Shown: positions 33,942 through 43,422 of the stretch, one piece after another
Position numbering within the stretch: the first letter of the stretch is position 1
How the letters are laid out: each line of letters begins with the position of its first letter
Assembly: GCA_036652795.1 (NCBI GenBank)
Contig: JAVVVD010000003.1
Location: 124,001-188,000, forward strand
Direction of reading: 5' to 3'
DNA length: 64,000 bases
Source: JAVVVD01 sp036652795
GTDB lineage: Bacteria; Bacillota; Clostridia; Christensenellales; CAG-138
Notes under the pieces: generated by a model
The model's input: the letters and a program-made list of their open reading frames with translations, nothing else
What the model was told of the DNA's origin: nothing
Database searches by the model: none
Position numbers and translations under genes: made by a program

Positions 33942-36829
33942 TACCGCTTGACTTCCTCCATTACGAAAGCTTCTATTTCATCGCCCTCATGGACGTCGTT
34001 GAAGTTTTCTATGCCTACTCCGCATTCATAGCCAGCGGCAACTTCCTTCGCATCGTCCTTAAAGCGCTTGAGGGACGCTATCTTACCCTCGTGTATTACC
34101 ACGCCATCGCGCACAACACGCACTTCGGCATTTCTCATTATCTTACCATCCAGCACGTATGAGCCTGCCACAGTGCCAACGCCGGTAACCTTAAACACCC
34201 CGCGCACTGATACATGGCCCAGCAGCACCTCCTTGAACACCGGTGCAAACATGCCCTTCATGGCATTTTGTATATCCTCTATGGCATTGTATATTACCCT
34301 GTACATACGCACATCCACTTTTTCGCGCTCCGCCATAACACGCGCTGAAGCATCAGGACGCACGTTGAATCCAATCACTATTGCATTTGAAGCGGAAGCA
34401 AACATTATATCGTTGCCCGTTATAGCGCCTACTCCTCCGTGGATGCACCTTACGCGCACCTCCTCGTTAGAAAGCTTTTCAAGCGCTGATTTAACAGCCT
34501 CAACAGAGCCCTGAACATCCGCCTTTACGATTACGTTAAGATCCTTAACCTGCCCCTCAGCGATCTGCGTAAACAGGTCATCCAGCGATACCTTTGAAAG
34601 GTTCTTTAGCTGCTCCGCCTTCTGTTTATCGCGGCGCTCCTCTGCCACCTGACGCGACAACTTATCTATCTCGGCAACGTTGAGTATATCGCCTGCGGCC
34701 GGCACCTCTGAGAAGCCCAGCACCTCAACAGGCTGGCTTGGGCCCGCCTCATCCACGCGCCTGCCCTTATCATCCATCATAGCCCTTACCCTGCCGTAGG
34801 TTGTGCCCGCAACCACTGGATCGCCCACATGCAGCGTGCCGTTTTGCACCAGAACGGTGGCAATTGGGCCACGGCCCTTATGCAGCTCCGCCTCTATTAT
34901 GGTACCCTTCGCTATACGGTTTGGGTTCGCCTTAAGTTCAAGCACATCCGCCTGCAGCAACACCATTTCCAATAGCATATCCAAATTCATGCGAGTCTTT
35001 GCCGATACTGGTACGCATATCGTATCGCCGCCCCACTCTTCGCTCACAAGCCCATACTCTGTGAGCTGCTGCGTCACACGCTTTGGATTTGCCGCTTCTT
35101 TATCCATCTTATTGATGGCAACGATTATTGGAACACCCGCCGCCTTGGCATGGTTTATCGCCTCCACCGTCTGCGGCATTATACCATCGTCCGCCGCCAC
35201 AACCAATATAACTATATCGGTAACCTGCGCTCCCCGCGCTCGCATTGAGGTGAACGCCTCATGGCCCGGTGTATCTATAAATGTAATTTGTCTGTCGCTC
35301 TTGGTAACGGTATACGCGCCTATATGCTGCGTTATCCCGCCCGCCTCGCCATCGGTTATTGTGCTTTCGCGTATAGCGTCAAGCAGAGAGGTCTTACCAT
35401 GGTCAACGTGACCCATTATGGTAACTACGGGTGGGCGAGCTATTGTATCGCCAACATCATCTGCCACTACCTCGCGCTCCTGCAGCACATCCTCAAATGT
35501 CTTTGTAGGCGTATATTCCAATTCGATACTGTAATCCAATGCGACCAGTGAACAGGTATCGAAATCAAGCTCTTGATTTATGGTGGCCATTATACCCAAC
35601 ACAAACAGCTTCTTAATTATTTCAGACACCGGCTTGCCTATCTTTTCGGAAAGATCCTTTACGGTTATGTTTTCCGTGGTGATCACTGCCTTTTCGATTT
35701 TGACGGGTTCGGGTCTGCGCACCAACTGCTGCTTTTTTTGTTTATGTCTACGGGCAATGCCATCCTCGTCCCATACATTGATCTGTGGCACGGCTTCCTT
35801 AAGTATGGCCTTCTTAGATTTTACCCTGCGGTCATCGTCACGGGGCTTGGTATAGACGTTCTTGTTTGGATCATAGTTGCTCACACGATCCTTGGCAGGC
35901 GTTATTGTTGGCGCGGCAGGGCGTTTAGGCTGATAGCCTGTCTGTCCACCCGCCGGGCGCTGCTGATAGCCGGTTTGTCCCGCCGGGCGCTGCTGATAGC
36001 CGGTCTGTCCCGCCGGGCGCTGCTGATAGCCGGTCTGTCCCGCCGGGCGCTGCTGATAGCCGGTCTGCTGGTAACCAGTCTGCCCTGCCGGGCGCTGCTG
36101 ATAGCCAGTCTGCCCTGCTGGGCGCTGCTGATATGTGCTCTGAGGCTTTTCAGCCGCAGTATTTGTTGCAGGTGTCGTCGCTGCTACTGGCGTTGCCGAT
36201 GTTGCAGGTGTCGAAGGCATTACCGGTGCTGCGGACGCTACCGGTGCTGCGGACGCTACCGGTGCCGCAGGTGCACTTAGTGTTGCGGGTGTTGCGGACG
36301 CTACCGGTGCCGAAGGCGCACTCAATGTTGCGGGTGTTGCGGGTGTTGCCGGCGCTGCTGCAACCGGGACGACAGGAGCCACTACTGGTTCCACCTTAAC
36401 TTCTTTTACCATTGATGCAGACGTTTCCTTCATCGTTTTTTCTGTATTTGTAATCTGCGCATGCACCGCAGGTTCGGAAATTTCGTGCGGCTGCACAGAA
36501 GTGGCAGATTGTGCCGTTTCATGCTTTGGCGTTTGAGCCTTATCATTTGCCGCATCAGGCGCCTCCTGTATAGGGGCAGCTTCGCTAGGCTCGGAATGGA
36601 AAGCAAGATCGCCCTCCTGAGCAAGCACCTCGCGCAGGCGCTCTGCCTTTTCGCGCTCAATGCGCTCCTTCCGCTCAGCCTTTTCTTTTTCCACAAGCTG
36701 ACCCTCCGCGCGACGCACCTGCTGGAGCGCCTCGTTCATGTCGTCGTGTGACTTTTTGATTTTATCAAAAAGCTCCTTTGCCTGTGTTTCTAATTCCTTC
36801 GCGGAATCCATAACCTTGGTTTTTGCCAT
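33941..36829 (-). CDS. infB: Translation initiation factor IF-2 with repeat-rich N-terminal linker
   Basis: This 962-residue GTPase brings fMet-tRNA to the 30S subunit. After an initial charged helix come an Ala/Pro/Ser/Thr-rich segment (about 150-230), tandem QTGYQQRPAG repeats (about 231-300), an IF2_N domain, and the G domain (GHVDHGKT near 470, DTPGHE, NKMD, SAK). Domains II to IV follow, including the fMet-tRNA-binding C-terminus. The ATG at 36829 overlaps the ylxQ stop as TGATG and is preceded by GGGGG. Downstream parts are normal; the linker is unusual only in its regular repetition. Confidence 0.97.
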   Translation of the reverse strand: MAKTKVMDSAKELETQAKELFDKIKKSHDDMNEALQQVRRAEGQLVEKEKAERKERIEREKAERLREVLAQEGDLAFHSEPSEAAPIQEAPDAANDKAQTPKHETAQSATSVQPHEISEPAVHAQITNTEKTMKETSASMVKEVKVEPVVAPVVPVAAAPATPATPATLSAPSAPVASATPATLSAPAAPVASAAPVASAAPVMPSTPATSATPVAATTPATNTAAEKPQSTYQQRPAGQTGYQQRPAGQTGYQQTGYQQRPAGQTGYQQRPAGQTGYQQRPAGQTGYQQRPAGGQTGYQPKRPAAPTITPAKDRVSNYDPNKNVYTKPRDDDRRVKSKKAILKEAVPQINVWDEDGIARRHKQKKQQLVRRPEPVKIEKAVITTENITVKDLSEKIGKPVSEIIKKLFVLGIMATINQELDFDTCSLVALDYSIELEYTPTKTFEDVLQEREVVADDVGDTIARPPVVTIMGHVDHGKTSLLDAIRESTITDGEAGGITQHIGAYTVTKSDRQITFIDTPGHEAFTSMRARGAQVTDIVILVVAADDGIMPQTVEAINHAKAAGVPIIVAINKMDKEAANPKRVTQQLTEYGLVSEEWGGDTICVPVSAKTRMNLDMLLEMVLLQADVLELKANPNRIAKGTIIEAELHKGRGPIATVLVQNGTLHVGDPVVAGTTYGRVRAMMDDKGRRVDEAGPSQPVEVLGFSEVPAAGDILNVAEIDKLSRQVAEERRDKQKAEQLKNLSKVSLDDLFTQIAEGQVKDLNVIVKADVQGSVEAVKSALEKLSNEEVRVRCIHGGVGAITGNDIMFASASNAIVIGFNVRPDASARVMAEREKVDVRMYRVIYNAIEDIQNAMKGMFAPVFKEVLLGHVSVRGVFKVTGVGTVAGSYVLDGKIMRNAEVRVVRDGVVIHEGKIASLKRFKDDAKEVAAGYECGVGIENFNDVHEGDEIEAFVMEEVKR
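35930..36135. repeat. 30-bp tandem repeats inside infB
   Basis: About seven in-frame 30-bp units encode the decapeptide QTGYQQRPAG, with some shortened or altered units at the ends. Near identity of neighbouring DNA copies suggests recent unequal exchange or slippage. The copies lie in the disordered IF-2 linker. Confidence 0.9.
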
Positions 36830-37143
36830 CAATCGACACCCCCGTCAGTATTTGCGTTAGCTTCCAGTATCATTCGGGCAAATCCGTCACCCGTTATCAC
36901 CGCCACCATCCTGCCATCCTTGCCTATCGCGTGACCCATATCCTGCATGGTCAAGCATGGTATTCCTGCTCTTTCGCAGTATCCGCGATAGCGCGCAGCC
37001 GTGCTTTCGGACGCTAATTCGTCCAGCACCAGCAGCTTTGCTTTCTTGGCCTTTACAGCCCGCTCACACACAAAATCCCCCGATATACAATTGCCTGAGC
37101 GCATTGCAAAACCAATGGCGCTGCGCAGCTTGTTTTCACTCAC
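36829..37143 (-). CDS. ylxQ: L7Ae-family K-turn RNA-binding protein YlxQ
   Basis: This 104-residue L7Ae/L30e/S12e-fold protein has LRSAIGFAMRSGNCISGDF and the C-terminal GKDGRMVAVITGDGFARMI. Family members bind K-turn RNA. The likely start is GTG at 37143, 8 bp inside ylxR, with GAGGAG upstream; longer frames would simply read through ylxR. It is located between ylxR and infB as in Bacillus. Confidence 0.87.
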   Translation of the reverse strand: MSENKLRSAIGFAMRSGNCISGDFVCERAVKAKKAKLLVLDELASESTAARYRGYCERAGIPCLTMQDMGHAIGKDGRMVAVITGDGFARMILEANANTDGGVD

Positions 37144-37414
37144 AGCAGCCCATCTCCTCGCCAAGTCTCTGCCAAACCGTTTCATCCACATGTGTTTCCA
37201 GCGCACGCTCAAGTGCGCGTATCCGTTTAGCCTTTTCAAGGCATGCACGGTTTTTGCAGATATATGCACCTCTGCCGGATGCTTTTCCGGTTTTATCCAC
37301 GGATATCTTGCCTTCGGGCGAGCGCACTATACGCATTAGCTCCGCCTTGGGCTTCATCTCGCGGCAGCCCACGCACATGCGCGCGGGTATCTTTTTTGGC
37401 TGCTTAGGCTGCAT
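37136..37414 (-). CDS. ylxR: YlxR (RnpM) RNA-binding protein
   Basis: This 92-residue protein has RMCVGCREMKPKAELMRIVR and the GRGAYICKNRACLEKA signature of YlxR. The Bacillus homologue has been reported as a modulator of RNase P (RnpM). Two adjacent ATGs are possible; the second (37414) is better spaced from GGGAGG. It follows nusA by 17 bp. Confidence 0.92.
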   Translation of the reverse strand: MQPKQPKKIPARMCVGCREMKPKAELMRIVRSPEGKISVDKTGKASGRGAYICKNRACLEKAKRIRALERALETHVDETVWQRLGEEMGCCE

Positions 37415-37431
37415 CATACCTCCCGGCGCGC

Positions 37432-38565
37432 TTATTCCTCCGCGCCCTCGTCAGTTGTATTCTCATCCGTGTCTTCGACCTCTTGAGACTCTTCAGACTC
37501 GTCGTATTCCTCGTCATACATGTCCACAGCCTGCTCTGCCTGGGATTGACTTTTTATATCTATCTTCCACCCGGTAAGTTTTGCAGCAAGGCGCACATTC
37601 TGCCCCTCCTTGCCTATGGCAAGCGAAAGCTGATTATCCGGTACTATAACGCGGGTTGCCTTTTCATCCTCGTTGATATATACCATCAGTACCCTTGCTG
37701 GGCTGAGGGCTTTTGCTATATATACGGCGGGATCGCTGTCCCACTCGATAATATCTATCTTCTCATTATGCAGTTCGTTCACTATTCGTTCCACGCGGAT
37801 ACCCCTTTGACCCACACACGCACCAACAGCATCGATTTGCGGATCCGTAGAGTGCATGGCCACCTTGGTGCGGAAGCCCGCTTCCCTGGCAATTGATTTT
37901 ATCTGCACCACGCCGGACTGTATCTCTGGTACCTCCATCTCAAACAAGCGCTTAACAAGGCCAGGATGCGTACGCGATACCAGCACCTGTGGACCCTTGT
38001 TGGTTTTTCTGACCTCCAGCACATATACCTTTATACGGTTGTTGTTATTATATTCCTCACCCGGTATGGTTTCGTTAGGCGCGATAAGCCCGTCTGTTTT
38101 GCCAAGCTCCACATATACGCCGCCCTTTTCAACACGCTGCACAATGGCTGTGAGCGCCTCATTTTCCTTTTCGACGTATTCATCAAATATAACGCCGCGC
38201 TCCGCCTCGCGTATGCGCTGCACCACCACCTGTTTGGCAGTCTGTGCCGCTATGCGTCCAAAGCTCTTCGGGTCGACTTCTTCTTCAAGCACGTCGCCCA
38301 GTTCATAGAGTGCATTTACCTTTTTGGCATCTTCCAGGGTTATCTCTCCATGTATATTCTCTACCTGCTCCACCACGGTCTTTGAGGCAAATATCTGCAC
38401 TTCTCCCGTGTCCCTATCTACAATTGCGCGCACGCTGTTGTTTGCGCCATAATTACGTTTGTATGCAGCAATTAACGCAGATTCAAATGCGTCTATAAGG
38501 ATATCCACCGATATGCCGCGTTCCTTTTCTATCGCACTTAGTGCTTCGATGAAATCGGAATTCAT
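37432..38565 (-). CDS. nusA: Transcription termination/antitermination factor NusA
   Basis: This 377-residue protein has the NusA N-terminal RNA-polymerase-binding domain (about 1-125), S1 (about 135-200), KH1 (about 230-290, with AVGACVGQRGIRVERI) and KH2 (about 295-345, with SLAIGKEGQNVRLAAKLTGWKIDI). An acidic, low-complexity tail replaces the C-terminal repeats of proteobacterial NusA. It is transcribed with rimP from the promoter at 39136. Confidence 0.97.
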   Translation of the reverse strand: MNSDFIEALSAIEKERGISVDILIDAFESALIAAYKRNYGANNSVRAIVDRDTGEVQIFASKTVVEQVENIHGEITLEDAKKVNALYELGDVLEEEVDPKSFGRIAAQTAKQVVVQRIREAERGVIFDEYVEKENEALTAIVQRVEKGGVYVELGKTDGLIAPNETIPGEEYNNNNRIKVYVLEVRKTNKGPQVLVSRTHPGLVKRLFEMEVPEIQSGVVQIKSIAREAGFRTKVAMHSTDPQIDAVGACVGQRGIRVERIVNELHNEKIDIIEWDSDPAVYIAKALSPARVLMVYINEDEKATRVIVPDNQLSLAIGKEGQNVRLAAKLTGWKIDIKSQSQAEQAVDMYDEEYDESEESQEVEDTDENTTDEGAEE

Positions 38566-38596
38566 GCTAATACTCTCCCTTGTGTTATGTTAAATA

Positions 38597-39052
38597 TCAT
38601 TCAAAACTAATATAGGGTTTTATGCTCGCTGCGTCCTTTCGGAGTATGGACTGCCTTTGGCCATTCTCCTCTATTTCAAACGCATCCGCCGCATACGATA
38701 CCAGTGTGCCGAAAAGCTCCTTTTTGCCATCTGTCGGCGCGTATAGCTTCACGGTCATCTTTTTACCCATGTTGCGCTCAAAGTCCTTATCCTTTTTAAG
38801 TGGGCGGTCAATCCCTATTGAGGATACTGACAGATAATAGGGTTGCTCAATCGGGTCCGCTTCATCCAACATAGGATCTACCGCGCGGCTTACCTTTTCG
38901 CAATCATCAATCGTCACACCGTTTTGCGAATCTATATAGATCGTAAGCACCCAGCTGCCCTGCTCCTTAACGAATTCCACCTCGTCCAATTCATAGCCCA
39001 TTGCCTGTATTGGGGCGCGTACTATGGCTTCTACTTTGTCGGTAGTTTTCAC
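38597..39052 (-). CDS. rimP: Ribosome maturation factor RimP
   Basis: This 151-residue protein is needed for 30S maturation. Residues LDEVEFVKEQGSWVLTIYID and CEKVSRAVDPMLDE, with the SSIGIDRPLKK motif, identify the family. The start is GTG at 39052 with an ideal GGAGG 5 nt upstream; a TTG six codons earlier lies in the hairpin and T tract and is rejected. It is the first gene of the rimP-nusA-ylxR-ylxQ-infB transcript. Confidence 0.95.
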   Translation of the reverse strand: MKTTDKVEAIVRAPIQAMGYELDEVEFVKEQGSWVLTIYIDSQNGVTIDDCEKVSRAVDPMLDEADPIEQPYYLSVSSIGIDRPLKKDKDFERNMGKKMTVKLYAPTDGKKELFGTLVSYAADAFEIEENGQRQSILRKDAASIKPYISFE

Positions 39053-39068
39053 AGGAACCTCCGTCCTC

Positions 39069-39099
39069 AAAATAAAAGAGCGGGATTTCGCCCACTCTT
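39069..39099 (-). promoter_or_regulatory. Terminator-like hairpin (attenuator candidate) in the rimP-nusA leader
   Basis: Arms AAGAGTGGG and CCCGCTCTT (one G-U pair) with a 6-nt loop are followed by TTTTATTTT on the minus strand. It lies between the promoter at 39136 and the rimP start, so it would cut most transcripts unless read through. Upstream leader segments can form the mutually exclusive stems ACAGC/GCTGT and GCGTT/AACGC. Confidence 0.6.
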
Positions 39100-39135
39100 A
39101 CTCACAAATACAGCGTTTTGCTGTCCAACGCGAGT

Positions 39136-39165
39136 ATCATAGCACATGTTGCACACATAAATCAA
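39136..39165 (-). promoter_or_regulatory. Promoter of the rimP-nusA-infB operon
   Basis: TTGATT (39160-39165) and TATGAT (39136-39141) are 18 bp apart, with an extended TGC before the -10. It lies in the gap between polC and rimP. Confidence 0.6.
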
Positions 39166-39195
39166 GTAAATTGTTTAAGGCGGCTCAAAAGCGGC

Positions 39196-42100
39196 TCAAA
39201 AAAGGCTTATTTGGTTGCTTTCAGGCAATCCGCTCAGGCAGCCCTCGGCTATCAATGCGCTTACGACGGCACTGTTGGCCTTACTGCGGGCTCTGAAATC
39301 TTCTACGGAGGTGAATTTGCCAGTTGCCTGCGCCGCGGCTATCCCTTCAGCAGCATTGCCGCCCACACCCGCCACCGATGAAAACGGAGGGCGCAGCGCA
39401 CCATCCTCTATTACAAACCGTTTTGCCGCAGATTTATACAGATCCAGCGGAAGCAGTTCTATCCCACGCAGGTTCATCTCGTATACAATCTCAAGTATAG
39501 CCAGCAGATCCTCTTCCTTTGGTTCTATATCGTTGCCTTTTTTTCGCAGCGCAGTTATGTTTGCAAGCACTTTTTCGGAGCCACCCTGCGCATATGCAAG
39601 ATCGAACGCATCCGCACGCACCGTGAAATACACAGCGTAAAACGCCGCAGGGTAATGCACCTTATAATATGCCACACGAAACGCCATCATCACATATGCG
39701 GCGGCATGCGCTCTTGGGAACATATACTGTATTTTTTTGCACGATGCCATAAACCAATCCGGCACATTAATCGCCCGCATAGCCTGTTCCATATCCGGCG
39801 TGAGCCCGCGTCCCTTACGCACATTTTCCATCGTTTTAAACGATATCGAGGGGTCACCGCCCTTTGCGATTAGGTAGTTCATTATATCGTCTCGTGTACA
39901 TATTACGTCAGAGAGCGTAGCCGTGCCTCCGCGCACAAGGTCCTGAGCGTTCCCCACCCAAACATCGGTACCGTGGGAAAGGCCGGATATTCGCACAAGC
40001 TCCTCCATTGTGGTAGGCCGCGTGTCCATTAGCATCTGGCGCACAAACGCCGTGCCAAATTCCGGTATGGCAAGGCTGCCCACATCGCATGACAGTTTAT
40101 CTAGCGATACCCCCAGCGGCTCTGCCGATGAAAACAGGCGCATCGTATCAGGATCATCAAGCGGTATGCCGCGCGGATTTAAGCCGGTGATATCCTCAAG
40201 CATACGCAGCACCGTTGGATCATCATGCCCAAGTATATCCAGCTTTACGAGCCTGTCGTCCAAGGCATGGAAATCAAAATGTGTGGTGATGGTGTTGGTA
40301 TCGCTCTTATCCGCAGGGTACTGCACCGGCGTAAACTCCATTATATCATTTTCCTCCGGCACTATTACAATACCACCAGGATGCTGCCCTGTGGTGCGCT
40401 TTACCCCCGTGCATCCAGCCACAAGCCTATCTATCTCATCACGGTTTACGCGTATTCCATGCTCTTCGCAGTAGTTTTTGACATAGCCATAGGCAGTCTT
40501 ATCCTGTATGCCTGATATTGTTCCGGCACGGAACGCATGGCCTGTGCCAAACATTGTTTCCGTATATTTATGCGCTACCGACTGGTATTCGCCTGAAAAA
40601 TTCAGGTCGATATCTGGCGTTTTATCCCCTTTGAAGCCCAAAAATACCTCGAATGGAATATCATATCCCGCCTTGCCCATCATTTTACCGCATACCGGGC
40701 AAACCTTATCCGGCATATCCACACCGCACGCGTATTTGCTTCTGTCAATATCGAATTCGCTGTGGCGGCAAGAACAAACGTAGTGCGGCGGCAGGGAGTT
40801 CACCTCTGTTATACCCGCAAGTGTCGCCACCAGCGATGAACCGACCGATCCTCTTGAGCCAACGAGATACCCGTCGCTCAGCGATTTTTTAACAAGCCGC
40901 TGCGCCATCAGGTATAGCGAAGCATAACCGTTGCCAATTATTGAATTAAGCTCCCTATCCAGCCTTGCCTGTACTATATCCGGCAGCACATCGCCATATA
41001 GCTCATGCGCCCGCGCTACCGCCATACCCGAAAGCTCCTCGTTTGCGCCCGGAAATGTGGGCGCATATGTGCGTTTGCCATCCAAAAATGGTTTCATTAC
41101 CTCGCACATGTCAGCTATGGCATTGGGGTTATCTATTACAACCTCGCGCGCCTTGCTCTCGCCAAGATAGGAAAATTCTTCTAGCATTTCGTCTGTGGTT
41201 TTAAAGTACAACGGCGCCTGCTGCTCAGCATCCTTAAAGTCACGTGAATGCATGAGTATAGCGCGATATATCGCGTCCTCCGGCTCCAAAAAATGTACGT
41301 CGCCCGTGCCCACAACCGGCTTATTGAGTTGCTCACCCAGCTCAACTATGCGGCAGTTAAGCTCCTGTAGGCCTTGCTTATCCTTAACTATACCTTCACG
41401 CACCAAAAACTCGTTATTTCCCGTAGGCTGTATTTCAAGATAATCATACATCGCGGCCACCTGTTCGAGTTTTTCCTGATCCACACCCTCGAGTATGGCC
41501 CTAAACACCTCGCCTGCCTCACAGGCAGAACCTATAATAAGACCCTCTCTGTGCATCATAAGCAGACTTTTGGGTATCTGTGGCACCTTTTTTAGATACT
41601 CAAGATGCGCATATGATACCAGCCTGTAAAGATTTTTGAGGCCCTCATGATTTTGTGCGATGATTATTATGTGAAAATTGTTTCTGCGACCCTTTTTATG
41701 CTCCTTCGTTGTTAAATCCATAAGCGGCAGTGATGCGCCCCGCTCCTCAACCTTTTTTATGTATATCTGCAGCAGAGCCGCTGTTGCCTGTGCTGCATCC
41801 GCCGCGCGCGGACCCGTATTAATCCCCATCGCCTTTGCTGCCGCTTCCAGTCCTGTATCGTTAAGTTCCCTCTCAAGATAATGTGTAAGTATAGCGGTAT
41901 CCACACATCTTCCAGCCTCGTTTAGCCCAAATCTATCCGCATAGTCGGCTATCAGCTTATACTGCGCCTTTCCATGCGCCACAGGCACAGCGCCTTGCAT
42001 AAAGTTGTGCAGTGCGCTAAGCGCCTCGCGCAGCGGTATTCCATCGGCTATAATATCATCCGTAAGTCCTGTGCGTTTTTGCAGCTTTGAATCGATAGGT

Positions 42101-43416
42101 ACGCCGGGATTTACCGTAATATTTATGCGCTCGATTATGTGTTCCCTATCAAAGCGCACCGCCGCCAGCTCATATATATATGTTTCCTTAGCGCTTGCGG
42201 TACTGTTTATCCCTATTGCCACAAATATACCCGATACCGGCGTTTGCTCGCAATCCGGCAACAGATACCCTTCAACGCCTAGTATCACCTTTATATCAAT
42301 TCCGTTCTTTTTTAGCTTGTCCGCAGTGCTAACAGCCTGCGGAAACGCCTGCACCACGCCATGATCAGTTATTGCCACCGCTTTATGCCCCCAGCGCGCC
42401 GCCGTTTTAACCGCATCCGCTGCCTCCACAAGCCCATCCATGCTTGACATTTTGGTATGCAGATGCAGTTCAACACGCTTTTGCTGCGCATCGTCCATAC
42501 GCCGCACAGGCTGTATGTAATTTATATCGTTTGGATATACGCACATGCGCTTGAGCCATTGATCCATGCTATAGCGGCCTTTAACCACAAGCCATTCGCC
42601 GTTGCTTTTACACTGCTCTATACGCGAGTGCACTCCCTTTTCATTTGATGTAAGAAACAGTTTTATTGGCGTGCTGTTTGTGTGGTCCGATATCACAGCC
42701 ACCATTATGCAGCCGCCTTCGCCGCGCTGACGCACGTCTATTGATAGTATCTCGCCTTGAATCAATACACTTGTCATGGTTTCCTGGACATCCACCTGGC
42801 GCATCAGCTTATTTGTTTTTATCTCACGCCCCATTATCACGTGGCAGGCGGTCTTTTCGCTCTTTTGGGTTCCTGCACTATTCTTTGCAGTTTTATCGGC
42901 GCCGTCTGCTCGCACTTCATTATGCTGCGCTGCGTCCGCCGGAAGCGCTATGGTTTCATCGCCCCTGATATCGATACAAAGCTCCAGATTGTACAGTTTT
43001 TTAATATATTCCGCAAAACCGCGTACGTTATCGTTGGTATCCACCATAGCGCGCAGCGCCTCATTAACACGTACGCTAACGCGCCCATTCGCATAAGACC
43101 ATATTGAGCCCGCAAGCGCCGGGCGCAGCGTAGGCTTATAGTCGCACCAACAGGCACGCAGTAGCGTTGCCATTTTATCAAAGTCATTTTTCATCGTATC
43201 TACGGCATCCGGAAAAGCAAAGCCCGTCTCCACTGTGCAGCCTGGCATAAGGCACATAAAACCATGCTTTATCTGTTCCATCCGGCGCACTGAAATAAGG
43301 CTCGCGGGCCTTACAGTTACCGAGAGTCTTTGTTCGTTCTTATACAGCCGCACGCTTTCGATTTGCGCATCCCCCGCGCCGGCCTCCGTTAATATACGTT
43401 GTATCCTTTGATCCAT
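39196..43416 (-). CDS. polC: DNA polymerase III PolC with degenerate proofreading domain
   Basis: This 1406-residue replicative polymerase is of the Firmicute PolC type. Order: N-terminal and OB parts (1-310), a PHP domain (HLHTKMSSMDG at 318-328, ITDHG at 349-353, continuing after the insertion with GSACEAGE and GTGDVHF), an inserted exonuclease-like domain (396-560), a Zn-finger (CSCRH with CPVCG), the palm (PDIDLNFSG near 934) and the fingers. In the exonuclease insert the ELAAV and GLTDDII landmarks align well, but the DEDDh residues read Ile401, Ile403, Tyr486, Pro536 and Ala541. The polymerase motifs look intact. It is 7 bp after ispG. Confidence 0.95.
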   Translation of the reverse strand: MDQRIQRILTEAGAGDAQIESVRLYKNEQRLSVTVRPASLISVRRMEQIKHGFMCLMPGCTVETGFAFPDAVDTMKNDFDKMATLLRACWCDYKPTLRPALAGSIWSYANGRVSVRVNEALRAMVDTNDNVRGFAEYIKKLYNLELCIDIRGDETIALPADAAQHNEVRADGADKTAKNSAGTQKSEKTACHVIMGREIKTNKLMRQVDVQETMTSVLIQGEILSIDVRQRGEGGCIMVAVISDHTNSTPIKLFLTSNEKGVHSRIEQCKSNGEWLVVKGRYSMDQWLKRMCVYPNDINYIQPVRRMDDAQQKRVELHLHTKMSSMDGLVEAADAVKTAARWGHKAVAITDHGVVQAFPQAVSTADKLKKNGIDIKVILGVEGYLLPDCEQTPVSGIFVAIGINSTASAKETYIYELAAVRFDREHIIERINITVNPGVPIDSKLQKRTGLTDDIIADGIPLREALSALHNFMQGAVPVAHGKAQYKLIADYADRFGLNEAGRCVDTAILTHYLERELNDTGLEAAAKAMGINTGPRAADAAQATAALLQIYIKKVEERGASLPLMDLTTKEHKKGRRNNFHIIIIAQNHEGLKNLYRLVSYAHLEYLKKVPQIPKSLLMMHREGLIIGSACEAGEVFRAILEGVDQEKLEQVAAMYDYLEIQPTGNNEFLVREGIVKDKQGLQELNCRIVELGEQLNKPVVGTGDVHFLEPEDAIYRAILMHSRDFKDAEQQAPLYFKTTDEMLEEFSYLGESKAREVVIDNPNAIADMCEVMKPFLDGKRTYAPTFPGANEELSGMAVARAHELYGDVLPDIVQARLDRELNSIIGNGYASLYLMAQRLVKKSLSDGYLVGSRGSVGSSLVATLAGITEVNSLPPHYVCSCRHSEFDIDRSKYACGVDMPDKVCPVCGKMMGKAGYDIPFEVFLGFKGDKTPDIDLNFSGEYQSVAHKYTETMFGTGHAFRAGTISGIQDKTAYGYVKNYCEEHGIRVNRDEIDRLVAGCTGVKRTTGQHPGGIVIVPEENDIMEFTPVQYPADKSDTNTITTHFDFHALDDRLVKLDILGHDDPTVLRMLEDITGLNPRGIPLDDPDTMRLFSSAEPLGVSLDKLSCDVGSLAIPEFGTAFVRQMLMDTRPTTMEELVRISGLSHGTDVWVGNAQDLVRGGTATLSDVICTRDDIMNYLIAKGGDPSISFKTMENVRKGRGLTPDMEQAMRAINVPDWFMASCKKIQYMFPRAHAAAYVMMAFRVAYYKVHYPAAFYAVYFTVRADAFDLAYAQGGSEKVLANITALRKKGNDIEPKEEDLLAILEIVYEMNLRGIELLPLDLYKSAAKRFVIEDGALRPPFSSVAGVGGNAAEGIAAAQATGKFTSVEDFRARSKANSAVVSALIAEGCLSGLPESNQISLF

Positions 43417-43422
43417 ATCCTT

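Noticed and set aside
35930..36135. Regular 30-bp repeats, considered as a CRISPR array
   Set aside because: The repeats are contiguous without unique spacers and stay in frame within infB.
39053..39070. TTG start for rimP at 39070
   Set aside because: It lies in the T tract of the leader hairpin; the GTG at 39052 has an ideal GGAGG 5 nt upstream.
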